Shown one piece after another: positions 16,420 to 24,243 of a DNA stretch of 64,000 nt (positions are counted from its first letter, which is position 1; each line of letters starts with the position of its first letter). The position numbers and the translations under genes are program-made. A model generated the notes under the pieces. That model was not told the DNA's origin. It was given only the letters and a program-made list of their open reading frames with translations, and ran no database searches. Origin of the DNA: Anaerolineales bacterium (lineage in GTDB: Bacteria > Chloroflexota > Anaerolineae > Anaerolineales > UBA4823); assembly GCA_016935755.1 (NCBI GenBank), contig JAFGQI010000076.1:46584-110583 (forward strand). The letters are read 5' to 3'.

Positions 16420-18770
16420 TGACCATCTCCATCGCCAGGTGGCGTTTCTTGCTCCGTTGGGGCGCTCTGTGCAATCGTCAAACGCACCCTGGCGCCGCTG
16501 ACAGCCAGGCCGATGTCTCGAACGGCATTCTTCATCACGGTCTCCAGGTTCATCGAGCTTTGCGCCCGGCTAATGACCTGATTAATAAACTCTTCCTGTG
16601 AGGCGCGCTGCTGCACTTCTTCCAGCAGGCGAGCATTGTCCAGGGCTAGTGCCACCTGGTTGAGTGTTTCCTCGATCAGCCTGCGCTCTTGCGGCGTCCA
16701 GGGAGCGGCTCGCTGGAGGGAGATTGCGCCAAGCTTTTCCCCGCGCAGCATGATAGGCCATTCTTCGGACAATGCTCTATCCTTTTTCGTCGCCTCTGGT
16801 AGATGCTGTCCGGATCGCTCGTCCTGCCCTGCCCGGTGTTCACCGCCGGGAGAGACCCTGCCTGCATGCAGAGAGTATGCCATTCCACCACCTTCTGCAG
16901 AGAGCAGACGTGTTTGCCATCGCTGGGCGGTCTGCTTACTCAGCAATACCTGAAGTTCTTGAGTAGTCTGGCGGCTTTCATCGATCAGGAGCGAATTCTG
17001 GATGGCAAGGGCGATCTGGTCAGCCAGAATCTGCAGGATTTCAACATCCTCCTGGGTGAAGGCGGATTGTTCGGTGGATTGAACATCCAGAACACCAATG
17101 ACCTGTTCTTGCACTTTGAGGGGCAGGCCCATTTCTGAGCGGGTCAATGGCAGGTCGGGGTTGTTGAAGAAGACTGCATCCTGGCCCACATCCAGAGCAA
17201 TGCGGGGACTGCCTGATCCTGCGACGTAGCCGACGATGCCGATGGGGCGCACCTGGCGATCAGTGCTGCTCCGCATCGTTCCCCCACCCAGGCGCATAGA
17301 TTCTGGCGAAGCCACAGCCAGGCGGTGCCCGCGGGCTAACATGCGCTGTCCGCCTTCCGATGAGGCTGCTTTGAGGACTGCAAAACCTGGGCTGCCCGAT
17401 TGACCAGACCCGCTATCCAGAAGGAAGATGCCAGCATGATAAAAACCGAAGCGTTCAGAGATCAATTTCACCATGTCCTGCATCAGGCGGTCGCCAGAAC
17501 TACGCTCCTGGCCGCTGATGGCAGAAGTTGTCCCAAAGGAGGCCGCCTCGCGTGCTACTTCAGCCGTCACCTGCAGCTGCACCAGACGGCGTTCCAACGC
17601 TGATGTACGTTCAGCGACGCGCTCTTCCAGTGCTGTGATGAACTGGCGCAGTTGAGCAGTCATACGGTTGAAGGTGTTTGCCAGCAAACCGATCTCATCC
17701 TGGCTTTGGACCGGGGCGGCGCGGGAAAGGTCGCCAGCAGAAATGGCCGCAGCAGTCTCGGTGAGGCTGCGGATAGGCTGGATGCTCCGGCGGAGGCTGA
17801 GATAAGTGAGGATGAATAAGAGAACTGCACTTACCCCCAACGCTGTCCAGGCGATCTGTTGGTAGGTGCGTATGGGCGCCAGCAACTCATTCTCAGGCTG
17901 CTGGACAATGACTCCCCAGTCAGCACTCAGGCGGGACAGATGAGCGCGCCAGACCAATCCACTCTGATCGGTGAACTGATAAGCTCCTTCTATTCCGCTC
18001 CGCAGCGCCTTCACCGGGTTATATGTGCTGAAGTCCTGAATGGCAGCTGGGGCATTTGGGTCAACAGCCAATTCTGGCGCGTTTTGCACATCGGCTGGGC
18101 TGGCGACTACTCTGTCTTCGGAGTCAAAGATGTAAGCAAAACCTTGCTGCCCAGCCCGGGCGGTTTGCACCTGCTGGCTGATTGCGGTTAATTCGCTGGC
18201 AAACATGGCTACACCGATCACCTGGCCCTGATCGTCTCGGATAGGAACTGAAAGCACCAGGGCGGGGCGGCCACTGGTGCGGCCGATCAGGAGTTGGTAG
18301 GACCATGGGGAGTCACCCGACGCAGCATTGCGATACCATAACCGGTCACTGTAATCGGTTAGTTTGCCATCATCATTGCGGGCAATGTTCATGCCCTGCA
18401 GATCGGTTGTGCTGACCAGATACATCTGTGGATAGGCGGCGGCCATGGCTTTTAGTGCGGGTGTCTGCTGTTCTGGATCCATGCTGCGGATAGCAGGCAG
18501 CGCAGCCAGGGTCTGCAAAACGCTGACATGGGTGTCCAACCACAGCGATATCGTGGAACCAACGGCATTATTCAGCGCCCGCAGGTTTGTTGCTGCATCT
18601 TGTTCAAGCTGGGTACGGGCTCGTTCGATCAGGAAGAAGGCCATGACAGCCAAAATGGGCAGCGCGATTAATAAGGTTAACGCGGTCAATCTCACCAGCA
18701 GCGAGTTTCTGGCGCGCAGCCCTGTACTTTGCTCCCTCATTAGTCCACCCCCGGCCTGATATGTGCTCAT
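16416..18770 (-). CDS. dCache_1-like HAMP-GAF-GAF receptor without output domain (receptor 7)
   Basis: The protein has 784 residues, starting at the ATG that overlaps receptor 8's stop (ATGA), with GGGAGG seven bases upstream. TM1 is at about 26-48. The external double Cache has the classical YSDRLWYRNAASGDSPW segment and GRPALVLSVPIRDDQGQVIG. The R-x-W-Y pattern is shared with amino-acid-binding dCache_1 sensors, but the Asp usual after the last strand (GVAMFASEL here) is not seen, so the ligand is open. TM2, HAMP, coiled coil, GAF1 (ARGHRLAVASPESM with a Gly/Ser insert, LTRSEMGLPL), linker (LLSKQTAQRWQTRLL), GAF2 (WPIMLRGEKLGAISLQ) and tail (EFINQVISRAQSSMNLETVM) follow. No output domain is seen. 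Confidence 0.91.
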   Translation of the reverse strand: MSTYQAGGGLMREQSTGLRARNSLLVRLTALTLLIALPILAVMAFFLIERARTQLEQDAATNLRALNNAVGSTISLWLDTHVSVLQTLAALPAIRSMDPEQQTPALKAMAAAYPQMYLVSTTDLQGMNIARNDDGKLTDYSDRLWYRNAASGDSPWSYQLLIGRTSGRPALVLSVPIRDDQGQVIGVAMFASELTAISQQVQTARAGQQGFAYIFDSEDRVVASPADVQNAPELAVDPNAPAAIQDFSTYNPVKALRSGIEGAYQFTDQSGLVWRAHLSRLSADWGVIVQQPENELLAPIRTYQQIAWTALGVSAVLLFILTYLSLRRSIQPIRSLTETAAAISAGDLSRAAPVQSQDEIGLLANTFNRMTAQLRQFITALEERVAERTSALERRLVQLQVTAEVAREAASFGTTSAISGQERSSGDRLMQDMVKLISERFGFYHAGIFLLDSGSGQSGSPGFAVLKAASSEGGQRMLARGHRLAVASPESMRLGGGTMRSSTDRQVRPIGIVGYVAGSGSPRIALDVGQDAVFFNNPDLPLTRSEMGLPLKVQEQVIGVLDVQSTEQSAFTQEDVEILQILADQIALAIQNSLLIDESRQTTQELQVLLSKQTAQRWQTRLLSAEGGGMAYSLHAGRVSPGGEHRAGQDERSGQHLPEATKKDRALSEEWPIMLRGEKLGAISLQRAAPWTPQERRLIEETLNQVALALDNARLLEEVQQRASQEEFINQVISRAQSSMNLETVMKNAVRDIGLAVSGARVRLTIAQSAPTEQETPPGDGDGQ

Positions 18771-20779
18771 GAAGAGGCCTCCCCGGACAGGTATTGTCCT
18801 TGCTCAGTTTCGCTGGTATCACCACCCAGCTCGATCCACCCATCGGTTGCTTGTAGAGCAGATCCCAATTCTTGTATCGTGACCCGCAAGACGGTATCGA
18901 TATCTGGAGATGCCCATACTCGAGAAGTTATGGTCGACACCAGACTTTCTGCTTCTGCTCTGCGTTGGGTTTCAGTAATCAGCCGGGCGTTCTCCAATGC
19001 CAGCGCCAGTTGGTCGGTGACTGCTTCTACCAATTTCTCATCCTCTGAAGATAAATCGCGGCCATCCGCTGCTTCAATCTCCAACACCAGGTTGCCAATC
19101 ACCTGGTCGCGTATGCGGATGGGAACCTGCAGGCTGTGCAGGTCTGCGCTCTCACCTGTCAGGCTCTCTTCTTCGGTAGTGGTGGCTTGCATCTGATCGG
19201 GTTCGTAGCTCACCCGGATGGGGCCCTGGGAAGCAATCGCTTCTGACCAACCTGTTTGCAGGTATTGACGGTGGAGAGCGCGAATTTCCTGCAGACTGGC
19301 TTGCTGCTCGCTAAAGAGGCGGGCTGTTTCAATCCCCAAAGCCAGACTGTCAGCTATGCCTTGCAGAACAGTGATGTCATCTTGATCAAATGCAGATGGC
19401 TGGTGGGATTGGATCGTCAATGCTCCCAGCACCACGCTGCCAGTTTTTTCGGTGCCTGCAAGAATAGGAAGCGCCAACTCTGACCGTGTATCGGGCAGCA
19501 GGGGGTTATTAAAGCGCACAAGCTGCGCCACCGCTTCAGCGCCCGAGTCGTCCGCTGGTCGTACATCGGAGGCAATTCGCGCCTGGCCAAAATCGGTTGC
19601 CCAACCAATCATTGAGTCTCCACCAACTTCGAGCTTGTGACCTTGGGCAAGCATTCTGGCGCCAGCCTCGCCAGTACCAGCTGCCAGGACAGCGTAGCGG
19701 GTCTGGATATCTGTTACGGAGCGTTCTGAACGTGCTCCCATGACGCCCATCCTGGTTTCTGGATTACGAGCCGGGGCAGGCTCATCTACCAGGAAAATAC
19801 CCACATAATACAGATCAAAGCGCTCACGCACCAATTCGCATACCCGCGGCAAAAGCTCCTGCAAACCGCCTTGCGGCGCGGCTGGATTCAGCAGGATGCC
19901 GATCGAACGGCTGACATCGGCAGCGGTGCGGATTTCGACCAGACGGCGTTGAACATCCTGGGTGCGCTCGTCTACGCGCCGTTCCAGGGATTCTCGCTCT
20001 ATTAATATTTCGCCAGCAAGCTTCTGCTGACTGTGCAGACTCGTCTCTATGTTTTGAATCAACAGCCCAGAACCCAGCGCAGAGATGACAGCCATGAAGA
20101 TGAAGCTTATACTGGCAATAATCCATGACAGTAAGCTGGTATTACCTGTTCCCTCCTTCAAAACAGGGGGAGGGATCAGGGGCGGTTTCATGCTCATCAT
20201 CAAGCCAACAGCTACCAGGGAGATAATACTTAGTAAGAGAGTGACCGTAAGCCTGCGTCCAGAAAGCAGTAGGCTGGCGATCAGGGGTACAGTGATCAGG
20301 TAAATGCGGCCATTTCCATATAACCCATCAGATGTTAGAGTTGTAACACCCAATAGAAACAGGATTAAGAGGATCACCATACTGCGTAAATTATTGGATA
20401 GCCATCGACCGCGCTCAATTACCAGTCCGATAGCGATCAGTACCATCAGCGTGTACAGCGCCAGGTTCACCCACTGGTTGTTCTCGAAGATGATCGGCAG
20501 GTTTACCAGGTAGACCACGCCGCCCATTATGGAGAATATAATGATGACCCTGTTGAGCAACCTGCGCCGGATCGAGTATAACTCATCTGATATCGAACTG
20601 GCTGTGCCTGGCTGTCCCAGTTTCAGGCCTGCAGATCTTCGGCTGGCATCATCCAAAATTACCTGGGCTCCATCTTCTTCGAATGGGTTGAAAGCATTGG
20701 GGGACCCCGGCTCAACAGTACTGCGCTCAGGCGGCGGATGTTTTTTGTCGTCAGGGGATCGGAAGTATGATAATTTCAT
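18767..20779 (-). CDS. Polytopic-membrane GAF-GAF receptor without output domain (receptor 8)
   Basis: The protein has 670 residues. A polar cytoplasmic N-terminus of about 70 residues is followed by about six closely spaced membrane segments (RVIIIFSIMGGVVYLVNLPI through WIIASISFIFMAVISALGSG). This is a MASE-like integral membrane sensor with no large external domain and no HAMP. A coiled coil (ERRVDERTQDVQRRLVEI), GAF1 (AQGHKLEVGGDSMIGW, DTRSELALPI), the linker (LHRQYLQTGWSEAIA), GAF2 (LQVPIRIRDQVIGNLVLEI) and the tail (SLVSTITSRVWASPDIDTVL) follow. No output domain is present. The start is preceded by AGGAG. It lies ten bases after receptor 9 and overlaps receptor 7 by ATGA. Confidence 0.91.
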   Translation of the reverse strand: MKLSYFRSPDDKKHPPPERSTVEPGSPNAFNPFEEDGAQVILDDASRRSAGLKLGQPGTASSISDELYSIRRRLLNRVIIIFSIMGGVVYLVNLPIIFENNQWVNLALYTLMVLIAIGLVIERGRWLSNNLRSMVILLILFLLGVTTLTSDGLYGNGRIYLITVPLIASLLLSGRRLTVTLLLSIISLVAVGLMMSMKPPLIPPPVLKEGTGNTSLLSWIIASISFIFMAVISALGSGLLIQNIETSLHSQQKLAGEILIERESLERRVDERTQDVQRRLVEIRTAADVSRSIGILLNPAAPQGGLQELLPRVCELVRERFDLYYVGIFLVDEPAPARNPETRMGVMGARSERSVTDIQTRYAVLAAGTGEAGARMLAQGHKLEVGGDSMIGWATDFGQARIASDVRPADDSGAEAVAQLVRFNNPLLPDTRSELALPILAGTEKTGSVVLGALTIQSHQPSAFDQDDITVLQGIADSLALGIETARLFSEQQASLQEIRALHRQYLQTGWSEAIASQGPIRVSYEPDQMQATTTEEESLTGESADLHSLQVPIRIRDQVIGNLVLEIEAADGRDLSSEDEKLVEAVTDQLALALENARLITETQRRAEAESLVSTITSRVWASPDIDTVLRVTIQELGSALQATDGWIELGGDTSETEQGQYLSGEASS

Positions 20780-20789
20780 CGCACGCTCC

Positions 20790-22832
20790 TTAACCGCCGA
20801 GGGGCGTTTCCTGCCCCTGTTCCTGATCTGTGTGATGGTATCCCTGGCTGTCAGCGAGAGGCAGGTCTGTAAAGCCGTCTTCTGCGGGCTGGCCTAAAGG
20901 ATTAATTTCAATGTGGGCGCGGCGGACCTTCAAAGCTGCGCCAAGCTCCTGTGTCGTAGCTCTGAGGATGGATTCGATATCCGCAGATTGGCGGATCCTG
21001 GCGGTGATGAGGTTTACTCGTCGCTCCAGTTCTGCCTGCCGCCGAGAGTTTTCCAGCAGACGGGCGTTGCGTAAAACAATGGCTACCTGGCTGGCAACTG
21101 TGCTGAGCAGGCGTTCATCTTCTTCATCGAACCGGTGCTCCCGTTGAGTATCTTCAATGAGGATAACTCCCAAGGTTTCCCCAGCCAGGATCAGAGGCAC
21201 CCCTAATAACGATTTCGCTGGTTCGCCAACGATTTTTGCGCCCAAGGCCTGCAGTGTGTCGTGTGTGTCTTCAACAACGCGCAGTGGTTTGCCGCTGCGG
21301 ATAATCACCGATGTGATGCCTTCTCCGTAGGGGAAGGGGGGTATTTGCAGGAATTCTCCGTTTTCAACCATATAGGGAACTCGAATAGTACCTGCTCCGA
21401 GTTCCCCCGGGGTTTTTGATGTTTTGCCTATCCCTTGTTCTGGCGGCTCATATAAGGCAATTACAAATGAGCTAATTTCGCCCATCGCCATGAGAATCTG
21501 CTGGTGGATGGTTTGATACAGGTTGGTCAGGTCGCTCTCTGCGGACTGAAGCTCCAGGGATATTTTTTGGCTGATATTCCAGAGCGTTTCCAGTTCAGTC
21601 AGGCGCCGGCGAGTCAAATGGAGCGACTCCAGGTCTTCTGTAGGGATTCGTAAGCTATCTCCGGTGGGCGGAGTGATTTGCCAGGGCAGGTCGGGAATGA
21701 CGGGTGGCGTCTCCGGTAGGGCCTCAGCCACGGCAGTGTCTGCAGGTCGTTCAGGGAAGTCGAAGGCAGCGCCGCCTGCTTCTTTGCGCCCGATAGAGAA
21801 CGTATCAATGGCAAAAGCCAGGTTGGTGGCTAATATTTGCATTTCAGCCTGCACCGGCGGCGGTAATTGCAAACGGCTTCCAGCATCTGGGGTGGCGTTT
21901 TGGGCCGTTGATAAGCGGCTGCCGCTCCTGGTAGTGGGCATATAGATCACGATCACGCCCAGTACCTGATCCCTGAGCGCAATGGGAACAACCGCCTGCC
22001 AGATTTCGACCAGGTCGGTGGGCGGGTCCGGTAAGATTTCAACCTGGGTGTGGTTGGTACGGATAGCCTGTAAAGCCAGGGGCAGTGGTGAGATTGAGCC
22101 AGCTGACTGCTGTTGGGGCAGGTCGGAATTTTCGCCAGAGGCGAGATCAATGCTCTCAGGCAGACGTTTCTCGAATTCAGAAGATCCTACTTTGTATCGC
22201 AATGTCATTGTGCCGGTAGTTGGCTGTTGAGCGCCTGGTAGATTTTTTGCCCATTCTGGTGAGGACTCACTGCCTGCTGTTTCCACAACATAAACAGCCA
22301 GATAATAATAGGTGGAACTCTTAATCACCTGATTCAGTGTATGACGCAGCACTTCGTGGAGATTGGGGGAGGTGGCAGTTATCCAGGACAACTGAGCCAG
22401 GCTTTGAAGCTTATTGCGGGATTCATTGGCGCGGGTTTCCAGGCGGCGGTTGAGTTCGATCACTTCATCGGCGATAAGATCGAAGGATTGAGCCAGCGTA
22501 CCAATTTCATTCAATCCCAGACCAGCTTGTTTTTCGAAACTCATGCGCTGTTCCCAGTTTCCATCTGCAAACAGCCGGGTTGTCTTCGTCAGCGTCCCCA
22601 ATGATTTAACCAGGCTACGGAAAAATATCCCAGCCAGCACCCAGGGTATGAGCAGTGCGATAGCCAGGAAGATCAGGCCGTAATGCAGTTCGAGCAGATT
22701 ACGACCGTAGAGGTACGCCAGGGTCCCGATGAGCGCCAGTTGGATCAGCGAGAGCGGCAGGATGAAGAGCAGGAGCATGCGCGACAGTTGGCCACGAGGC
22801 AGCCGATTGGGGGCAGGAATGGCCGATGACAT
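20790..22832 (-). CDS. HAMP-GAF-GAF membrane receptor without output domain (receptor 9, first of the array)
   Basis: The ORF track starts at a TTG (22856), but ATG at 22832 (MSSAIPAPNRL) has GAGGAG nine bases upstream, giving 680 residues. Two membrane segments (about 20-70) have almost no external loop. HAMP (LTKTTRLFADGNWEQRM) and a coiled coil follow. GAF1 is divergent (TYYYLAVYVVETAG, QAVVPIALRDQVLGVIVIY) and lacks the GHRL element of the other eight. A Pro-rich linker leads to a more canonical GAF2 (SLLGVPLILAGETLGVILIE, DEEDERLLSTVASQ), then the tail (RRVNLITARIRQSADIESIL). There is no output domain. It is the first receptor after the response regulators, separated by a 195-base spacer with a hairpin. 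Confidence 0.88.
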   Translation of the reverse strand: MSSAIPAPNRLPRGQLSRMLLLFILPLSLIQLALIGTLAYLYGRNLLELHYGLIFLAIALLIPWVLAGIFFRSLVKSLGTLTKTTRLFADGNWEQRMSFEKQAGLGLNEIGTLAQSFDLIADEVIELNRRLETRANESRNKLQSLAQLSWITATSPNLHEVLRHTLNQVIKSSTYYYLAVYVVETAGSESSPEWAKNLPGAQQPTTGTMTLRYKVGSSEFEKRLPESIDLASGENSDLPQQQSAGSISPLPLALQAIRTNHTQVEILPDPPTDLVEIWQAVVPIALRDQVLGVIVIYMPTTRSGSRLSTAQNATPDAGSRLQLPPPVQAEMQILATNLAFAIDTFSIGRKEAGGAAFDFPERPADTAVAEALPETPPVIPDLPWQITPPTGDSLRIPTEDLESLHLTRRRLTELETLWNISQKISLELQSAESDLTNLYQTIHQQILMAMGEISSFVIALYEPPEQGIGKTSKTPGELGAGTIRVPYMVENGEFLQIPPFPYGEGITSVIIRSGKPLRVVEDTHDTLQALGAKIVGEPAKSLLGVPLILAGETLGVILIEDTQREHRFDEEDERLLSTVASQVAIVLRNARLLENSRRQAELERRVNLITARIRQSADIESILRATTQELGAALKVRRAHIEINPLGQPAEDGFTDLPLADSQGYHHTDQEQGQETPLGG

Positions 22833-22891
22833 GAATAAGATCTCCTCATCGTTCAAGTGAATATGGCATTAACTTTTAATTAACAAATTAT

Positions 22892-22917
22892 CCCTCCCAC
22901 TTGAGAAATTGGGAGGG
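22892..22917 (-). terminator. GC-rich hairpin between response regulators and receptor array
   Basis: The sequence CCCTCCCA-N10-TGGGAGGG forms a perfect 8-bp stem in the 195-base spacer between the response regulator stop and receptor 9. On the minus strand the run after the stem is ATAATTTG, a poor U-tract; on the plus strand it is TTTTCT, a better one, but no plus gene ends here. It may attenuate or stabilise the operon transcript so that regulators and receptors are made at different levels. Confidence 0.45.
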
Positions 22918-23027
22918 TTTTCTGACAGATTTGATAGTCAAATTTACGCAAACTCTACTTGCAGTTAGATAAATGGGGGGGAAGCTGGCTGATTGGATCT
23001 CATTGGAAAAAAGATCGTACCGTGACA

Positions 23028-23531
23028 CTAACTGAGCTCCCAAACTGGTTCTCCAGCCAGGATCCGGCGAATCTGATCTGGAAAATGGTCAGGATCCAGC
23101 GGCTTGGCAATGAAACCATCGAAGCTGGACTCGCGTGCTTTATTGAGCTGCTCGGCTGTGCCTTCTGCGGTGACAGCAACCACCAGGGTCTCTTTCAGGT
23201 GAGGGGAGGAGCGGATTTTTTTAAGCGCGCTGTACCCATCTTCATAGGGCAAGCGAATATCCATCAAGATCAAATCCAGGCGCGGCAGTGTATCGGCATA
23301 TTCTACGACTTCATAGCCAGAGGTCTTCCATTCGCAGTGAATGCCCATGTATCCCAGCATGCGAGCAATCAAGACGAAATTGGCCACATTATCTTCCACC
23401 ACCAATACTGTGGCTCCCTGTGCTATTGGCCCTTTATTATCGGCTGTTTCTTTATCGCCAGCCAGGCCGCCCCGAAGGGGTCCGGTATTCATACTGATAG
23501 GGCCTGTCCGGCCAGGGTTCTGGCTTGCCAT
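23028..23531 (-). CDS. Single-domain response regulator (CheY-like), second of pair
   Basis: The protein has 167 residues: a Gly/Pro-rich N-terminal extension of about 38 residues, then one receiver domain. The acidic pocket (VLVVEDN), phospho-acceptor Asp in LILMDIRLP, switch Thr in VVAVTAEG and Lys in FIAKPL are all present. There is no DNA-binding or enzymatic output domain. GAGG lies before the ATG at 23531. It follows the first regulator after 21 bases and precedes the receptor array. No histidine kinase is visible in the window, so its phospho-donor is unknown; the HAMP-GAF receptors are its obvious genetic partners but cannot phosphorylate it by known chemistry. Confidence 0.93.
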   Translation of the reverse strand: MASQNPGRTGPISMNTGPLRGGLAGDKETADNKGPIAQGATVLVVEDNVANFVLIARMLGYMGIHCEWKTSGYEVVEYADTLPRLDLILMDIRLPYEDGYSALKKIRSSPHLKETLVVAVTAEGTAEQLNKARESSFDGFIAKPLDPDHFPDQIRRILAGEPVWELS

Positions 23532-23552
23532 AAAAACGCCTCGTGTGCGGGT

Positions 23553-23951
23553 TTACCGTTTCAGTGATAGGAAGCGCCTGATTTGCGTTGGCAATGTATC
23601 CACATCGATCGGTTTTTGGATATAGCCATCGCACCCGGCTTCCAGACTTCGCTCGCGATCGCCCTTCATCACGTTTGCAGTCAGCGCGATGATGGGTACG
23701 TTGAACAATTCGGGAACATCTTTCAATTGAGATGTCAGGGTGTACCCATCGATATCGGGCATATTGATGTCCATGAGGATGAGATCCGGGACCTGGTCTC
23801 GGACAACCTCCAGGGCTTGAGCAGCGCTGCCCGCTTCTAAGACGGTAAAATCGTATGCCATCAGGATGCGACGGACGAGCGTCCGGTTATCCGGATTGTC
23901 TTCTACATACAGGATGATCGGTTGGTTTTCATCTGACAGAAAATTGTCCAT
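23553..23951 (-). CDS. Single-domain response regulator (CheY-like), first gene of the receptor operon
   Basis: The protein has 132 residues and consists almost entirely of a receiver domain: acidic residues in ILYVEDNPDN, acceptor Asp in LILMDINMPDIDG, Thr in IIALTANVM and Lys in YIQKPID. All phosphorylation residues are kept. The sequence resembles receivers that sit in hybrid kinases or act as diffusible DivK/CheY-like signals. The start is ATG at 23951 with AGGAG upstream. It is the first gene of the co-directional array. A clear promoter was not identified between it and the tRNA, so it may be partly expressed from tRNA read-through. Confidence 0.94.
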   Translation of the reverse strand: MDNFLSDENQPIILYVEDNPDNRTLVRRILMAYDFTVLEAGSAAQALEVVRDQVPDLILMDINMPDIDGYTLTSQLKDVPELFNVPIIALTANVMKGDRERSLEAGCDGYIQKPIDVDTLPTQIRRFLSLKR

Positions 23952-24025
23952 ACTCCTATTTTACAACAAAATCGCTAGATTACATATAAAAGTGACCAAA
24001 AAATTACAATCTTGTTAAATATTGC

Positions 24026-24048
24026 CTGCCTGAGCGATGCCCAGGCAG
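24026..24048 (-). terminator. Possible hairpin terminator after tRNA-Gly
   Basis: On the minus strand CTGCCTG and CAGGCAG form a perfect 7-bp stem around a 9-base loop, 19 bases past the tRNA 3' end. The following run GCAATATTT is only moderately U-rich, so termination is probably partial. Confidence 0.4.
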
Positions 24049-24066
24049 TTATAATCGGCTACTGAG

Positions 24067-24139
24067 AGCGGGTGATGGGATTCGAACCCACGAAATGGTA
24101 GCTTGGGAAGCTACTGCCTTACCACTTGGCGACACCCGC
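24067..24139 (-). tRNA. tRNA-Gly (anticodon CCC)
   Basis: The minus strand folds into a complete cloverleaf. The acceptor stem is GCGGGTG/CACCCGC, the anticodon stem GTAGC/GCTAC holds the loop TTCCCAA (anticodon CCC, reading GGG), and the T-arm contains GGTTCGAATCC. The discriminator base is T and no CCA is encoded. A near-consensus promoter lies just upstream. Confidence 0.95.
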
Positions 24140-24158
24140 ATATTCTTGCGCAAAGCGT

Positions 24159-24187
24159 GTTATATCGCATGTTGGAATTGTTGTCAA
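24159..24187 (-). promoter_or_regulatory. Sigma70-type promoter of tRNA-Gly
   Basis: The minus strand has TTGACA (24187-24182), a 17-base spacer and TATAAC (24164-24159). The predicted start falls about 13 bases before the mature tRNA. Both hexamers and the spacing match the consensus almost perfectly. Confidence 0.85.
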
Positions 24188-24212
24188 GCAGCTATTAAGG
24201 TCAAAATCCAGT

Positions 24213-24218
24213 TATAAT
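24213..24218 (+). promoter_or_regulatory. -10 element upstream of the fhaA-like gene
   Basis: A perfect TATAAT lies 25 bases before the fhaA-like ATG, with TGGAG as ribosome site between them. No good -35 is seen at the right distance, so this is a partial promoter call. Confidence 0.45.
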
Positions 24219-24243
24219 TGCCGAGTCACTGCTTGGAGTAGAT

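Noticed and set aside
629-22832. Histidine kinase dimerisation domain in the receptor tails
   Set aside because: The coiled-coil tails look superficially like DHp helices, but no H-box His or ATP-binding N/G boxes follow, and the proteins end about 45 residues after GAF2.
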